Assembly: GCA_001769125.1 (NCBI GenBank)
Contig: MEOG01000134.1
Span: 1 to 47,163 of the forward strand
Origin: Bacteroidetes bacterium GWF2_35_48
GTDB taxonomy: Bacteria > Bacteroidota > Bacteroidia > Bacteroidales > GWF2-35-48
DNA length: 47,163 nt
Direction of reading: 5' to 3'
The number at the start of each line of letters is the position of its first letter. Position 1 is the stretch's first letter. The position numbers were made by a program, and so were the translations under genes. The notes under the pieces were generated by a model, which worked only from the letters and a program-made list of their open reading frames with translations, ran no database searches and was not told the DNA's origin. Positions 38,373 through 47,163 of this stretch are shown piece after piece.

Positions 38373-39068
38373 ATGAAACTAACAATTGTTCCCACGCCCA
38401 TTGGAAACCTTGAAGACATCACACTGCGCGCTTTAAGGATACTTAAAGAAGCTGATACGATTCTTGCCGAGGATACACGCACGAGCGGGAATCTGCTAAA
38501 GCATTTCGAAATTTCTTCGCGTTTGATGCCGTATCATAAATTCAATGAACATAAGGCAATTCATACAATTATTGAAAGAATAAAAGCTGGCGAAAAAATT
38601 GTTTTAGTTTCAGATGCGGGTACGCCTTCTATTTCAGATCCCGGATTTTTAATTGCCCGATCTTGTATTGAAAATGGTATTGAAGTAGAATGCCTGCCTG
38701 GTTCGACAGCACTAATTCCAGCACTTGTTAATTCCGGATTCCCCAGCGACCGTTTTTGCTTTGAAGGCTTTCTTCCTCAAAAAAAAGGAAGGTTGAAAAA
38801 AATAGAAATGCTGAAAGATGAAACACGCACTATGATTTTTTACGAATCACCGTATCGGGTAATTAAAGCATTAGAGCAGTTTGCTGAAATATTTGGAAAA
38901 GACAGAGGGATTAGCGTCTCACGTGAACTTACAAAAATCCATGAAGAAACCGTAAGGGGTACAATAGAAGAAGTCTTAAGCTATTTTTTAAATCATACGG
39001 TTAAAGGTGAATTTGTGATTGTAGTCAAGGGGAAAACAGATGATAAGGACGCAGATAATGACAATTAA
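38373..39068 (+). CDS. rsmI: 16S rRNA 2'-O-methyltransferase RsmI
   Basis: The 231-residue SAM-dependent enzyme methylates the ribose of C1402 in 16S rRNA. Signatures are the start TIVPTPIGNLEDITLRALRI, ILAEDTRTSGNLLKHF, VSDAGTPSISDPGFLIARSC, and ETRTMIFYESPYRVIKAL. The family's optional C-terminal extra domain is absent, giving the shorter form. The start is the first Met before the conserved block. Confidence 0.95.
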   Translation: MKLTIVPTPIGNLEDITLRALRILKEADTILAEDTRTSGNLLKHFEISSRLMPYHKFNEHKAIHTIIERIKAGEKIVLVSDAGTPSISDPGFLIARSCIENGIEVECLPGSTALIPALVNSGFPSDRFCFEGFLPQKKGRLKKIEMLKDETRTMIFYESPYRVIKALEQFAEIFGKDRGISVSRELTKIHEETVRGTIEEVLSYFLNHTVKGEFVIVVKGKTDDKDADNDN

Positions 39069-39119
39069 ATAGAAGCGTGTGGAATAAATTATATTTTTGT
39101 AAAAAAAATAACGTGAAAC

Positions 39120-39452
39120 ATGGAAACGATATTTAGATTAAACAATTCAGAGCTGGAAGTAGGTTTAATAGAAACACTGAAAAAACTCTTTAATAATAAA
39201 ACTGTTGAAATTTCCGTAAAGCAAATTACAGATGAAACAGAATATCTTATAAATAATTCTGCAAATAAAAAAAAAGATCTTTTAGATGCAATAGAGGTTA
39301 AAGAGAATAAAAACCTTGTGCATTTTACCGGAGAAGAATTTGTTGCATATTCTAAAAAGAAATTATCTATTCCTCGAGCGGTCATTAATAGCGCATTTGA
39401 AAAACCCTTGAGGTCTCCCTTGGATAGGCGCATTGAGACCTCAAGGGTTTAA
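39120..39452 (+). CDS. Antitoxin-like small protein, no toxin beside it
   Basis: The first 80 or so of 110 residues resemble short Bacteroidota type II antitoxins: FRLNNSELEVGLIETLKKLF, EISVKQITDETEYLINN, NKKKDLLDAIEVKENK and a VHFTGEEF strand. A RelE/ParE-type toxin would be expected next, but the following gene is a DUF6973-like secreted protein 92 bases away. The last 16 codons (EKPLRSPLDRRIETSRV) run through a perfect 16-bp hairpin (39402-39450) and are probably repeat-derived. A solitary or decayed antitoxin is likely. Confidence 0.45.
   Translation: METIFRLNNSELEVGLIETLKKLFNNKTVEISVKQITDETEYLINNSANKKKDLLDAIEVKENKNLVHFTGEEFVAYSKKKLSIPRAVINSAFEKPLRSPLDRRIETSRV
39402..39450. repeat. Perfect 16-bp inverted repeat at the antitoxin-like 3' end
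   Basis: AAACCCTTGAGGTCTC (39402-39417) and GAGACCTCAAGGGTTT (39435-39450) are perfect complements around a 17-base loop. The gene's stop codon is at the end of the right arm. There is no T-run. Confidence 0.9.
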
Positions 39453-39544
39453 GCGATTGAGAAAATATGACCGATAAGAGTAAAAATGAAACACAATATA
39501 ATTTTTGCTCTTAAAACAAATATCACTATTAGTTTTACTTTTTT

Positions 39545-40180
39545 ATGCGACTTTTATTCATGCTATTTTTTTTCTCTTTAAGTATTTCTAACTCCTTCTG
39601 TCAAGAAAAAGAAGGGCTCATCCGTGGTTTTTGCAAAGTCAGTTTTCCTGAAAAAATGTGGGCAATAACCCATCCGTTTGTTGCAATGAAAGCTTGGAGA
39701 ATAAGCAAGCAAGCACTTTCTGTAACCGTGCAGATAAAAAATGACACACTTTTTGACGGAGATGAAGACGGAGGTCAGGTAGACGCATTTCGTCATACTT
39801 TCTGGATGGCGAAGCTTGCACAAAACATTCATCCGCGAAAAGCCTGGAAGCTCGGACTTGCACACGAAAAAGCAGGTTGGATTGCTTTTAAAAAAGGAAA
39901 AAATTCTGAAAACAGTATTCACGATGCCGCAGCGAAAGAAATGGATTTGCGCAATAATAAATTCGGAATTGACCTTGGGAAAGCGAATAAATCATATAAT
40001 GATTCGAGGTTAATTCTTGAAGTGAAAAAAGCAATATCAGAGGGAAATGTTTGGAAAATAGTAAAAAATAAAAACATGCAATCGCTCGACTGTGAGGGAA
40101 ATATTATTCCCAAAGAAGAATACATGAACAAATGGGAAAACAAAAGATGTATTGTGAGGTCGGATTTTAGCCCTAAATAG
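39545..40180 (+). CDS. Secreted DUF6973-like protein
   Basis: The 211-residue protein has a signal peptide (1-19, ending ISNSFCQ) and a helical domain whose centre reads DEDGGQVDAFRHTFWMAKLA (about residues 77-96), followed by a KLGLAHEKAG segment and HDAAAKEMDLRNNKFGIDLG. The order D-AFRH-x-W, A-H-E, and D-NN-x-G is what I know as the DUF6973 pattern, often seen in secreted or effector-like proteins. The function is unknown. It stands alone and converges with the second giant gene. Confidence 0.55.
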   Translation: MRLLFMLFFFSLSISNSFCQEKEGLIRGFCKVSFPEKMWAITHPFVAMKAWRISKQALSVTVQIKNDTLFDGDEDGGQVDAFRHTFWMAKLAQNIHPRKAWKLGLAHEKAGWIAFKKGKNSENSIHDAAAKEMDLRNNKFGIDLGKANKSYNDSRLILEVKKAISEGNVWKIVKNKNMQSLDCEGNIIPKEEYMNKWENKRCIVRSDFSPK

Positions 40181-40289
40181 TTGCAGGTTGTTTGTGGTTG
40201 CAGGTTGCAGGTTGTGATAGTTTCGTCTCAATGAAGGCACGTTGGAGAGAGGATGTACGCTTACCTTGGCAACTTGTGCAACCTGCAAC
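40180..40289. repeat. GTTGCAG heptamer repeat with opposing CAACCTGCAAC arm
   Basis: GTTGCAGGTTG occurs at 40180-40190, 40197-40207 and 40204-40214 (the last two in a 7-base phase). Its exact complement, CAACCTGCAAC, is at 40279-40289. The arrangement repeats the left-arm/right-arm design of the spacer at 7081-7141. Confidence 0.85.
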
Positions 40290-40304
40290 AAAAATTAAAT
40301 TTTT

Positions 40305-43300
40305 TTAATCCCTCCTGATAACAATTTTATGAATTTTTGGAATATCATTAACAAAAGGATGTTTCAGGTAATAAACGCCGTCTGCTATATCCGGCAATAT
40401 CAATTGCAGTTTATTGAAACCGGGCATGAGATGGAATTTGAATTCTTTAATTTTTTTCCCAACAGGATCATTTAAAATGAATGTTATGTCCTGCTCTGTT
40501 TGTGAACCTATTTCAACAGTAAGCATATCAGAAGCCGGATTCGGGTAAACAGAGCAATAGGCAACAATATTTTCAGAATTATTGCAATTGACATAAATTA
40601 CTTTTTCCAGCCCCTGTTTCCCATCAATATCAAACTGAGTTAAGCGGTAGTACGAAGCATCCTGAACATCCGAATCTTTAAAATGATATTCGCGTGTTTC
40701 ATTAGAATTTATTTCACAATTTGCTTTTCCAAGATAAGTCCAATTATTACCATCATCGCTTTTTTCAACTGCAAAATAATCGCAATTAGTTTCACTTGCT
40801 GTTGACCAGAGAAGAGTTATGCCTTTATCATTACAAATTCCATAAAAACCTTTAAGCTCAACAGGTAGCGGATTTTTTCCGGTTTTTGAGCCAAACGAAA
40901 TAGGGCTATACGAACTGAAAGCAACTGTGGATGTAATTTGTCCGGATGGCCATGTACCTGTTCCGTTACCAGCCATATCATCCCATTTACTGGTAGATGT
41001 GTTCCAATGAGCAACACACAAATCAGAAATTGAATCGTAAGGGGCAGCCTTTTCCACCACAGTCGATGCATCTTCCCAGTAAAGCGTAACAGCTGGGTAC
41101 TCTGTCCCTGCGTCACGGGTAAGATTCCAGTATTCAAGATAACTCACATGATCTAAGCTATTCATATAAGATGAACTGTTATTAGTGCAAGCACTTCTAA
41201 AATATTCTGCAGTGAAAGTATTTGCGGCATTTGTAGAAGCTGCAACACCAAGTTGCGCATACCACAAACTTTTCCCAAGAGGAAAAGTAAATGCAGTATT
41301 CCCTATTTTCTGCATCGGTCCGTTTACGTAGCTGAGAACACTCCCTCCTGAAACACTTGAACCTACATTCATTACAAGAAGAGCCGGAGCAGTTGGTGTA
41401 ATAATTCCCTGGGTAAGCGTCAAAATTCCATTAATGTAAATACTGTTGTTTGCCGATGTTCCTATTGATAACCCTCCTCCAGTGTTATTTATTGTCCCGT
41501 TTGTTAGTGTCAGTGAACCGCTGCTGTTTGTTAAAGTCTGAGTACCGGTGCCATTAAATTCAATATTCGAACAATTCAGGGTGCCGCTTCCTCCCAAACT
41601 GACATTTCCACCTATTTTTATTGTCGAAGTTGTAGAGGACAAAATACTTGTACTGTTTGAAGTAGTAAAAGTTCCTCCTATTTCAAAATCCTGATTAGCA
41701 GAAACACTTCCACCTGTTTTTGTGATGGTAAAGTTCCCGAATTTATTGGCTCCGGTTATCATGCCATTGAGATTCTGAACTACGGAGGCATTGCTCATTA
41801 AAATCGATGAGCTGCTGTTCAGGTTGAGTGTTCCCAGATTTTCAAAATCACCTTTCACTTCCAGTTGATATCCTGAATTTATTGTCAAGCTTGCTCCATT
41901 AATAATCTGAACACTCTTGCAAATTGCCCCAGCAGCATTAATTATTGGCTGGTTTGCAGGGCCATTAACAATAATAACATTTGTTGTCGCTAAAGGAACG
42001 GTACACCCTCCCCAGTTTGCAGCATTGTTCCATGCAGTACCTGACGCTCCTGACCATGTTAGTGTTGTAGGTATATTGTAATTTCCGGGGGTTGATTCCA
42101 AATCAAGAGTAAAACCATTATTGTTGGATGAATAATTCTGAATATTTATTAAAAACACCTTTACAGAGGCAGGAATAGGAATCTGTGCACACCAGCCATC
42201 ACCACCGGATCCCTCGGAATTATCTAAAGCAGTTGTATTCAGTCCTGTTGCACCGCTTATTGCAGAATAACTACAGCGTATAAGATTGGTTTCATCGTCT
42301 CCGTTGATTCCTGAGCACGGATCCGTAATACCTGTAACATCCCACACTCCCCAGTCGTAATCTGTAGATGCTGTCGGCGTTATTGAAAAGGTAAAATTCC
42401 CGGCAGCGCCATCGGTAGTTACCATATACCATGCAGAATTTAGCTCACCGGAAGACAAACAGCCATAACCTGATGAAAAATCACAGTTGCTTCCGGATCC
42501 TGTAAACCCAGGATTCCCTACAACGGTTTGCGCCCCGCATACAGCAGTCGTAGAGCTACAGTCCTGCTGCGGAATTCCCGGCCAGCTGCTTGTCCCATTT
42601 ATGGCTGTAATAGAAAAAGTACCAACAAGGCTGCTGTATCCATCCACCGCAATGTAATACGTATTGCCAGCGGTTAAACCAGTTAAACTTAAACTGGATT
42701 CTGTGTAATCATTGGAACAATCTGTGTAATCATCGTTGCAGGCATTTGCAACCAGACTAAGTCCGGAACAATTTCCCTGATAAACTGCAATTTGAGTATT
42801 AGTAAGGGAACCCAGAATGGTTTTTATTTTCAGACTACCCGAAGCAGGAGCAACAATTTTATACCAAAGCGTATTTACATTTCCGGCTGTCCAGCATGAA
42901 GGGACAACGGGTTCTCCACCTCCCGTGGCGCAGGTATTGTCCCCGAGTTCAATCCCTCCAACTGAAAGAGTTGTGGCATAACAGGGCAAATCATTGGGAG
43001 TGCCGGATGGATCCGGTTCACTTATAGTAATGCTGTAGGGATTACAATCAGGTGAATCGTAGGAGTCAAGAATTAAATAATACGGATTATCAGCATTAAC
43101 CGAAACGCACATACTTTTGGAACCCGTGGAGCTTTGATTGTATGCTATACAGATACCTCCCTGTCCATTCATAGGGCATCCCTGATAAAGCATCAGTCCT
43201 GTATAGGAGCCGGTGCTAGTTAATGAAATTGTTACGGACCCTGAAACAGAAGGAGTAAATGTATACACATAATCCTCTCCTGTATAGTAACTGGAGCTAC

Positions 43301-46300
43301 CGCCAATAATAGCGTTTGCCGATGTTATGTCATCCACATCCCCACAGGTGGTTTGTCCACTGTGTGTAAAAGGCAAAGTTGTAAGATTTGATACACCTGT
43401 TCCTAAGCCGGTGCAGGGCTGTGTTACAGTTATAGCAATGGTTTGAGTGTTGGTGCAGGAACCGTTTGTTCCGGTTACAGTATATACAATATTATCGGTT
43501 GGGCTGGCAGTTACAGTGGTGCCGATAGTTGTGTTCAATCCGGTAGCAGGAGACCATGTATAGGTGTAAGCAGGAGAAGCAGCACTGGAGGCAGTTAGAC
43601 CGACCGATCCTCCAGACAAAAATGTGGTAGGACCATTTGGAGTAATAGTTATAGGAGAAGCTGTGTGTGTAATTATTACAGGAGTCCTTGCACTCTCACA
43701 GTTTGATCCAGATGAAACAATCCAGTTATAAAAATATCCGTAAATTGTTGCATCGGAACCCCACCATTCACCCGATGTGAGTGAAATAATTCCAGAAACC
43801 GTATAGGGATAGCTAGAAAAAGGATCTGTATAACCCATGCTGACACCGTCTTCCGACATTAAAATATAATTGCCGGGGGTAGATATGGTAAAATTAAGGG
43901 TAAGTGTATTTAAACCCGATGGAAGATTTGTAAAGGATTTTGTTTCCAAATCAGTATAAGAAGTATTCTCAAGCCTTACTGTAAGGTTTGTTCCTGCATT
44001 TGTAATATATACATTTACCGTTTTTATTGTCAATGCAGCATAAGTTGTAAAACGTATACCCATGGAAGATGAAGATGCAGTACTATTGTTTGGTCCCGGA
44101 TGTCCGGTTGTATAATCTGAAGTAGAACCTACGGTTGCTCCAACATAATAAGTAGTATTACCGCTGAAAGTTGCATTGTATGGGCTTCCTGTTCCAATAG
44201 GTGCTCCACCGGTAGCAACATTATACCAGTTCAGTGTTCCACTTCCAGTTGCTGTAAGTGCATAGGTATTCTGACAAGTACTAATCGGGGAATTTGTTCC
44301 GGTAACTGACACATTGGTAGTGGTAAATGAACGAACCGTGGTGCAGGAAGAATTTTCTCCCGCGTTATTGTACGGCAAAATTTTCCAGTAATAGGTTGTA
44401 TTGGAAAGAAGAGGGCCGGTGTTATATGTTGTAACATTGCCCAGATCCGAACCATTCAGTACATTTGTAGGAGGATTGTTTGTGCCAAAATATAGGGAAT
44501 AACCACTAGGTGCAAAACCGCCTGAACCCGCGCTCCATGTGAGAGGGACACCTGTTCCGGGGCATAAATCTACAGATGCATCTGCGGGGGAGGTAAATGT
44601 TGCGCAATTCGGAGGAGTCATGGGTACACAGGAAATTGCTGCTGCCCAGCCATCATAAAGCACACTAACGTCTGAAGTAAATTTGAATGTCAGACTGCTT
44701 CCACTGGCAACGATTGTACCGGGGGAAGTTGATCCACTAAAAGGACTTCCTGTTACCTGAGGAGAGGATGTATTGGGTCCGTCATAAATGTAAAGAAAAT
44801 CATTTCCGGATTCCGTAGCAAAAGAAGTAAACACAAACTGCAAAACACTAGCAGGATCATCTGAGGTAAAAGTTTTTGTCAGGTTCTGGCTATTTGAATA
44901 CTGCCCTGTAGACCCACCTGAATCATAAAAATAACCAGTACATGTTGATATCGGATTATTGTCCATTGGATAACAACCTACGACAGGAACAAAAACAGAT
45001 GCTGAATTTGCGGACAGCCCGCTACTGGTGCAGGTAGTAGCCCTCCGGTAATATGTATTGACCGAAATAGAAGCACTACAAGAGAGAGATGTTGCTCCTG
45101 AAATGTTAGACCAGGATGAATTGTCCGAAGAACTCTGCCACTGATATGTTAAACCAGTTGCAAATGTTCCACCAGATACCGAAAGTACGACCTGTCCACC
45201 TGAGCAGGCAGTAGCAGGGTTTGCAAGTGCTGTACCTCCAGTGGGAGTGCCTGAACAAGCAGATGGAGGAGTATAGGTAACCTTTGCATTCGGCCTGTAA
45301 CTTGAAGTATAAGCCGCACTCATAGTGCAACCGGTTTCACTGTTTGCGTAATTATAGCATACAGAATTTGTTACCGATGTATAATAAACCATATCATAAT
45401 CCGTGGTGTTGTTGTTATTATAACAGGCTTCAATTACAATGTTACTGAACCCGTCCCAGGTAAAACCCGGAGAAAAACTATGCGTATTCCAGCCTGTTGC
45501 GGTGGAATAATTCGTATTAAAAACTTCTGTAAAAGTTGGAGTAAGCCATGCTACTGAACCAAAAGTTGAGGAGGACGTATGTGCGATTTTCACTGTAAAT
45601 CCTTTATAAGCCTGCGAACTATACTTGGTAGATACATTAAAAGCTAGAGAATTTAAAGTTGTTCCCGGAAGCACCCCAAGAGCAGAAAGTTCTGCTGCAG
45701 TATAAATAATCTGGGTTCTTTCATCATCATAAGAACCTTTATATGGAAAAGAACTCGTTGTTAATGTTCCGTTTCCAATAAGCATACAGTTATTTATTGA
45801 AACAAGTGCACTTACAGAATTTTCAGACAAACCGCTGTTGGAGCAGGTTACAACACAACGGTAATATGTGGATCCAGTAGGTGTGGCATTGTAGGTAAGC
45901 GAAGTTGCTCCACTGATATTTGCCCACGCTGAATTATCGAAAGAAGATTGCCATTGGTATGAAATACCGCAGCCAGTGGCATTTCCGGAAAGTGAAATGG
46001 TTGAACTTTCTCCAAGACATATTGAAGAAGAAGAGGCATTGGCTGTTCCTGCGGCAGGAGTTCCAGAGCAAGCCGGATTAACCGATAAATTATCAATTCC
46101 GATATCTGTGCTTCCAGCATCGCCATCTGCTTTGAATCTAATTACTGCAGTGCTGCTCACAGCGGAGATACAAATTTGTTGTACTGTCCAGACTGATGCA
46201 GGAGTAAGAGAAAGTAATGTAGTTGGGAAGGTTAAACCACCGTCTGTAGAAAGTAAAACATCCAGAACATCAGAACCGCTGGTATTAATATAATCAAAAG

Positions 46301-47126
46301 AAAGCGTTTTTGTTCCTGCGCTGCTAAGATTGATGTATAAATCCATTGAACCGACCGAAGATGTAATGTATGAATGAAACCGGGCAGAATAAGCCCCTGC
46401 AGAAAAAGTCGGAGAATATGCTCCTGATGTGGCAGAACTCCATGCAGCAGTGGCTCCATCATCATTTCTTCTCCATGAATTATTGCCTGTATTCGGAGCA
46501 TTAACCCAGTTTGAAGAAGGTACATCACGAGTATTACAACTGTTGATCCATGGTCCTTCAAAACCTTCAGAAAAAGGAACGCTTGCATAACCCAGAATTG
46601 TAACAACCACCTGAACTGAAGAAGAATATAATGTCGTTGCAGCGGCTGTACAGGTTACTGCACACCGATAATAAGTAGAAACTGCCGGTGTAGCTAAATA
46701 TGTGGCAGAAGTAGCACCACTGATATTACTCCAGTTTGTGTTGTCCGATGATGACTGCCACTGATACGTGCTGTTAGCAATTGTCGAGCCGGATAAAGAA
46801 AGGGTTGTTGAGGTGCCTGGACACACAGGAGTAAGGCTGGCTGAAGCAGAACCAAGAATATTTGTATTTACAGTAACAGTAGCAGTGCTGGAAATGTCAG
46901 ATAAAGAGCTGTAGGTACAGGAAACTAAACATCTATAATCAGTACTGGCAGCAATAGTTCCTGTAGAAACTGAAACATTGGTAGCTCCGGTAATATTCGA
47001 CCAGCTGCCAATTCCTGCAGGGCTTGACTGCCACTGGTAGGTAATTCCTCCTCCTTCTGTTGAACTATTTAGTGTCTGTCCATAAACTATCTTTTGTTGA
47101 TAAAAAGGGACATTCAGAGTATTCTT
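40305..47126 (-). CDS. Giant T9SS-secreted protein (5' end incomplete), with Ig-like, MAM-like, CUB and Fn3-like domains
   Basis: The open frame runs 2273 codons from 47126; a TAG lies just before (47127-47129), and no credible Met or signal peptide is found, so the true start is missing. Visible are repeated Ig/PKD-like units (YQWQSSSDNTNWSNISGATS and variants) near the start and in the middle, a MAM-like segment (about 46570-46070), a CUB-like domain (about 44955-44640, DFLYIYDGPNTSS), an Fn3-like unit (about 44610-44310), several PPC-like units, and a type A T9SS sorting domain at the end (CSVYPNPASDMLTVEIGS to IHKIVIRRD). It should be a large surface or released adhesin. The nearest in-frame start other than a truncated one is a GTG at 46826, which would fall within an Ig-like unit. 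Confidence 0.75.
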   Translation of the reverse strand, partial: KNTLNVPFYQQKIVYGQTLNSSTEGGGITYQWQSSPAGIGSWSNITGATNVSVSTGTIAASTDYRCLVSCTYSSLSDISSTATVTVNTNILGSASASLTPVCPGTSTTLSLSGSTIANSTYQWQSSSDNTNWSNISGATSATYLATPAVSTYYRCAVTCTAAATTLYSSSVQVVVTILGYASVPFSEGFEGPWINSCNTRDVPSSNWVNAPNTGNNSWRRNDDGATAAWSSATSGAYSPTFSAGAYSARFHSYITSSVGSMDLYINLSSAGTKTLSFDYINTSGSDVLDVLLSTDGGLTFPTTLLSLTPASVWTVQQICISAVSSTAVIRFKADGDAGSTDIGIDNLSVNPACSGTPAAGTANASSSSICLGESSTISLSGNATGCGISYQWQSSFDNSAWANISGATSLTYNATPTGSTYYRCVVTCSNSGLSENSVSALVSINNCMLIGNGTLTTSSFPYKGSYDDERTQIIYTAAELSALGVLPGTTLNSLAFNVSTKYSSQAYKGFTVKIAHTSSSTFGSVAWLTPTFTEVFNTNYSTATGWNTHSFSPGFTWDGFSNIVIEACYNNNNTTDYDMVYYTSVTNSVCYNYANSETGCTMSAAYTSSYRPNAKVTYTPPSACSGTPTGGTALANPATACSGGQVVLSVSGGTFATGLTYQWQSSSDNSSWSNISGATSLSCSASISVNTYYRRATTCTSSGLSANSASVFVPVVGCYPMDNNPISTCTGYFYDSGGSTGQYSNSQNLTKTFTSDDPASVLQFVFTSFATESGNDFLYIYDGPNTSSPQVTGSPFSGSTSPGTIVASGSSLTFKFTSDVSVLYDGWAAAISCVPMTPPNCATFTSPADASVDLCPGTGVPLTWSAGSGGFAPSGYSLYFGTNNPPTNVLNGSDLGNVTTYNTGPLLSNTTYYWKILPYNNAGENSSCTTVRSFTTTNVSVTGTNSPISTCQNTYALTATGSGTLNWYNVATGGAPIGTGSPYNATFSGNTTYYVGATVGSTSDYTTGHPGPNNSTASSSSMGIRFTTYAALTIKTVNVYITNAGTNLTVRLENTSYTDLETKSFTNLPSGLNTLTLNFTISTPGNYILMSEDGVSMGYTDPFSSYPYTVSGIISLTSGEWWGSDATIYGYFYNWIVSSGSNCESARTPVIITHTASPITITPNGPTTFLSGGSVGLTASSAASPAYTYTWSPATGLNTTIGTTVTASPTDNIVYTVTGTNGSCTNTQTIAITVTQPCTGLGTGVSNLTTLPFTHSGQTTCGDVDDITSANAIIGGSSSYYTGEDYVYTFTPSVSGSVTISLTSTGSYTGLMLYQGCPMNGQGGICIAYNQSSTGSKSMCVSVNADNPYYLILDSYDSPDCNPYSITISEPDPSGTPNDLPCYATTLSVGGIELGDNTCATGGGEPVVPSCWTAGNVNTLWYKIVAPASGSLKIKTILGSLTNTQIAVYQGNCSGLSLVANACNDDYTDCSNDYTESSLSLTGLTAGNTYYIAVDGYSSLVGTFSITAINGTSSWPGIPQQDCSSTTAVCGAQTVVGNPGFTGSGSNCDFSSGYGCLSSGELNSAWYMVTTDGAAGNFTFSITPTASTDYDWGVWDVTGITDPCSGINGDDETNLIRCSYSAISGATGLNTTALDNSEGSGGDGWCAQIPIPASVKVFLINIQNYSSNNNGFTLDLESTPGNYNIPTTLTWSGASGTAWNNAANWGGCTVPLATTNVIIVNGPANQPIINAAGAICKSVQIINGASLTINSGYQLEVKGDFENLGTLNLNSSSSILMSNASVVQNLNGMITGANKFGNFTITKTGGSVSANQDFEIGGTFTTSNSTSILSSTTSTIKIGGNVSLGGSGTLNCSNIEFNGTGTQTLTNSSGSLTLTNGTINNTGGGLSIGTSANNSIYINGILTLTQGIITPTAPALLVMNVGSSVSGGSVLSYVNGPMQKIGNTAFTFPLGKSLWYAQLGVAASTNAANTFTAEYFRSACTNNSSSYMNSLDHVSYLEYWNLTRDAGTEYPAVTLYWEDASTVVEKAAPYDSISDLCVAHWNTSTSKWDDMAGNGTGTWPSGQITSTVAFSSYSPISFGSKTGKNPLPVELKGFYGICNDKGITLLWSTASETNCDYFAVEKSDDGNNWTYLGKANCEINSNETREYHFKDSDVQDASYYRLTQFDIDGKQGLEKVIYVNCNNSENIVAYCSVYPNPASDMLTVEIGSQTEQDITFILNDPVGKKIKEFKFHLMPGFNKLQLILPDIADGVYYLKHPFVNDIPKIHKIVIRRD

Positions 47127-47163
47127 CTAAAAAGTAATATTTTATCTTCGAGAAAAAAACGAG

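Noticed and set aside
38170-38385. Short protein made of SLQSTVY repeats
   Set aside because: It is a translation of the heptamer array; 21 bases give seven codons in every frame, so an open frame is expected without coding.

Overview
The window looks like chromosomal DNA of a member of the Bacteroidota, probably an uncultured free-living or anaerobic-digester type rather than a gut Bacteroides. Evidence: three secreted proteins with type IX secretion (T9SS) C-terminal sorting domains, FISUMP-domain and SprB-like repeats, a MurF-alanine racemase fusion, -7 boxes of the TAnnTTTG type, AT-rich DNA, and a futalosine-pathway menaquinone gene (mqnA). One end (the 5' part of the last giant gene, right edge) runs off or breaks near the window border.

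Layout. 0.1-2.6 kb (+): a YceI-like protein, an outer-membrane barrel, then an Fe-S Rrf2 regulator with its own promoter behind a clear terminator. 2.6-6.9 kb (-): a flippase-like membrane protein coupled to a META-like lipocalin-type protein; a TPR/PD40 protein resembling PorE but lacking the OmpA domain, coupled to an unknown secreted protein. 7.2-11 kb (-): mqnA, pgi and gpsA, separated by repeat-rich spacers. 11.3-17.0 kb: an accessory island with a HEPN-like two-gene unit, a 4-TM protein, an Abi_2/AbiF-type RNase with a candidate leader RNA, an XRE regulator, a Uma2-like/unknown/T9SS-cargo operon, a 403-bp inverted-repeat element with target-type direct repeats, and the tail of a serine recombinase abutting an initiator tRNA. 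17.2-21 kb (-): yceD-rpmF-plsX-fabH-bactofilin-atpZ-atpI-like operon. 21-25 kb (-): orphan histidine kinase and murF-alr. 25-34 kb (-): a 2991-residue T9SS protein with six FISUMP domains. 34-40 kb: a transposase (RAYT) relic, tRNA-Leu, a thioredoxin-like protein, a heptose kinase, a DUF3332 lipoprotein, rsmI, an antitoxin-like ORF and a DUF6973-like protein. 40.3-47.1 kb (-): a second giant T9SS cargo protein of at least 2273 codons.

The most unusual non-genic signal is a set of intergenic arrays built on a strict 7-bp period (CAGTCNN or GTTGCAR units) whose second half is the reverse complement of the first, so each could fold into a long hairpin. Five spacers carry them, in every orientation relative to genes. 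The most interesting genic signal is the defence-like island next to tRNA-fMet, especially the Abi_2 gene with a compact, terminator-ended leader RNA, and the HEPN pair with an unrecognised partner. All family assignments are from reading the sequence; no searches were run.
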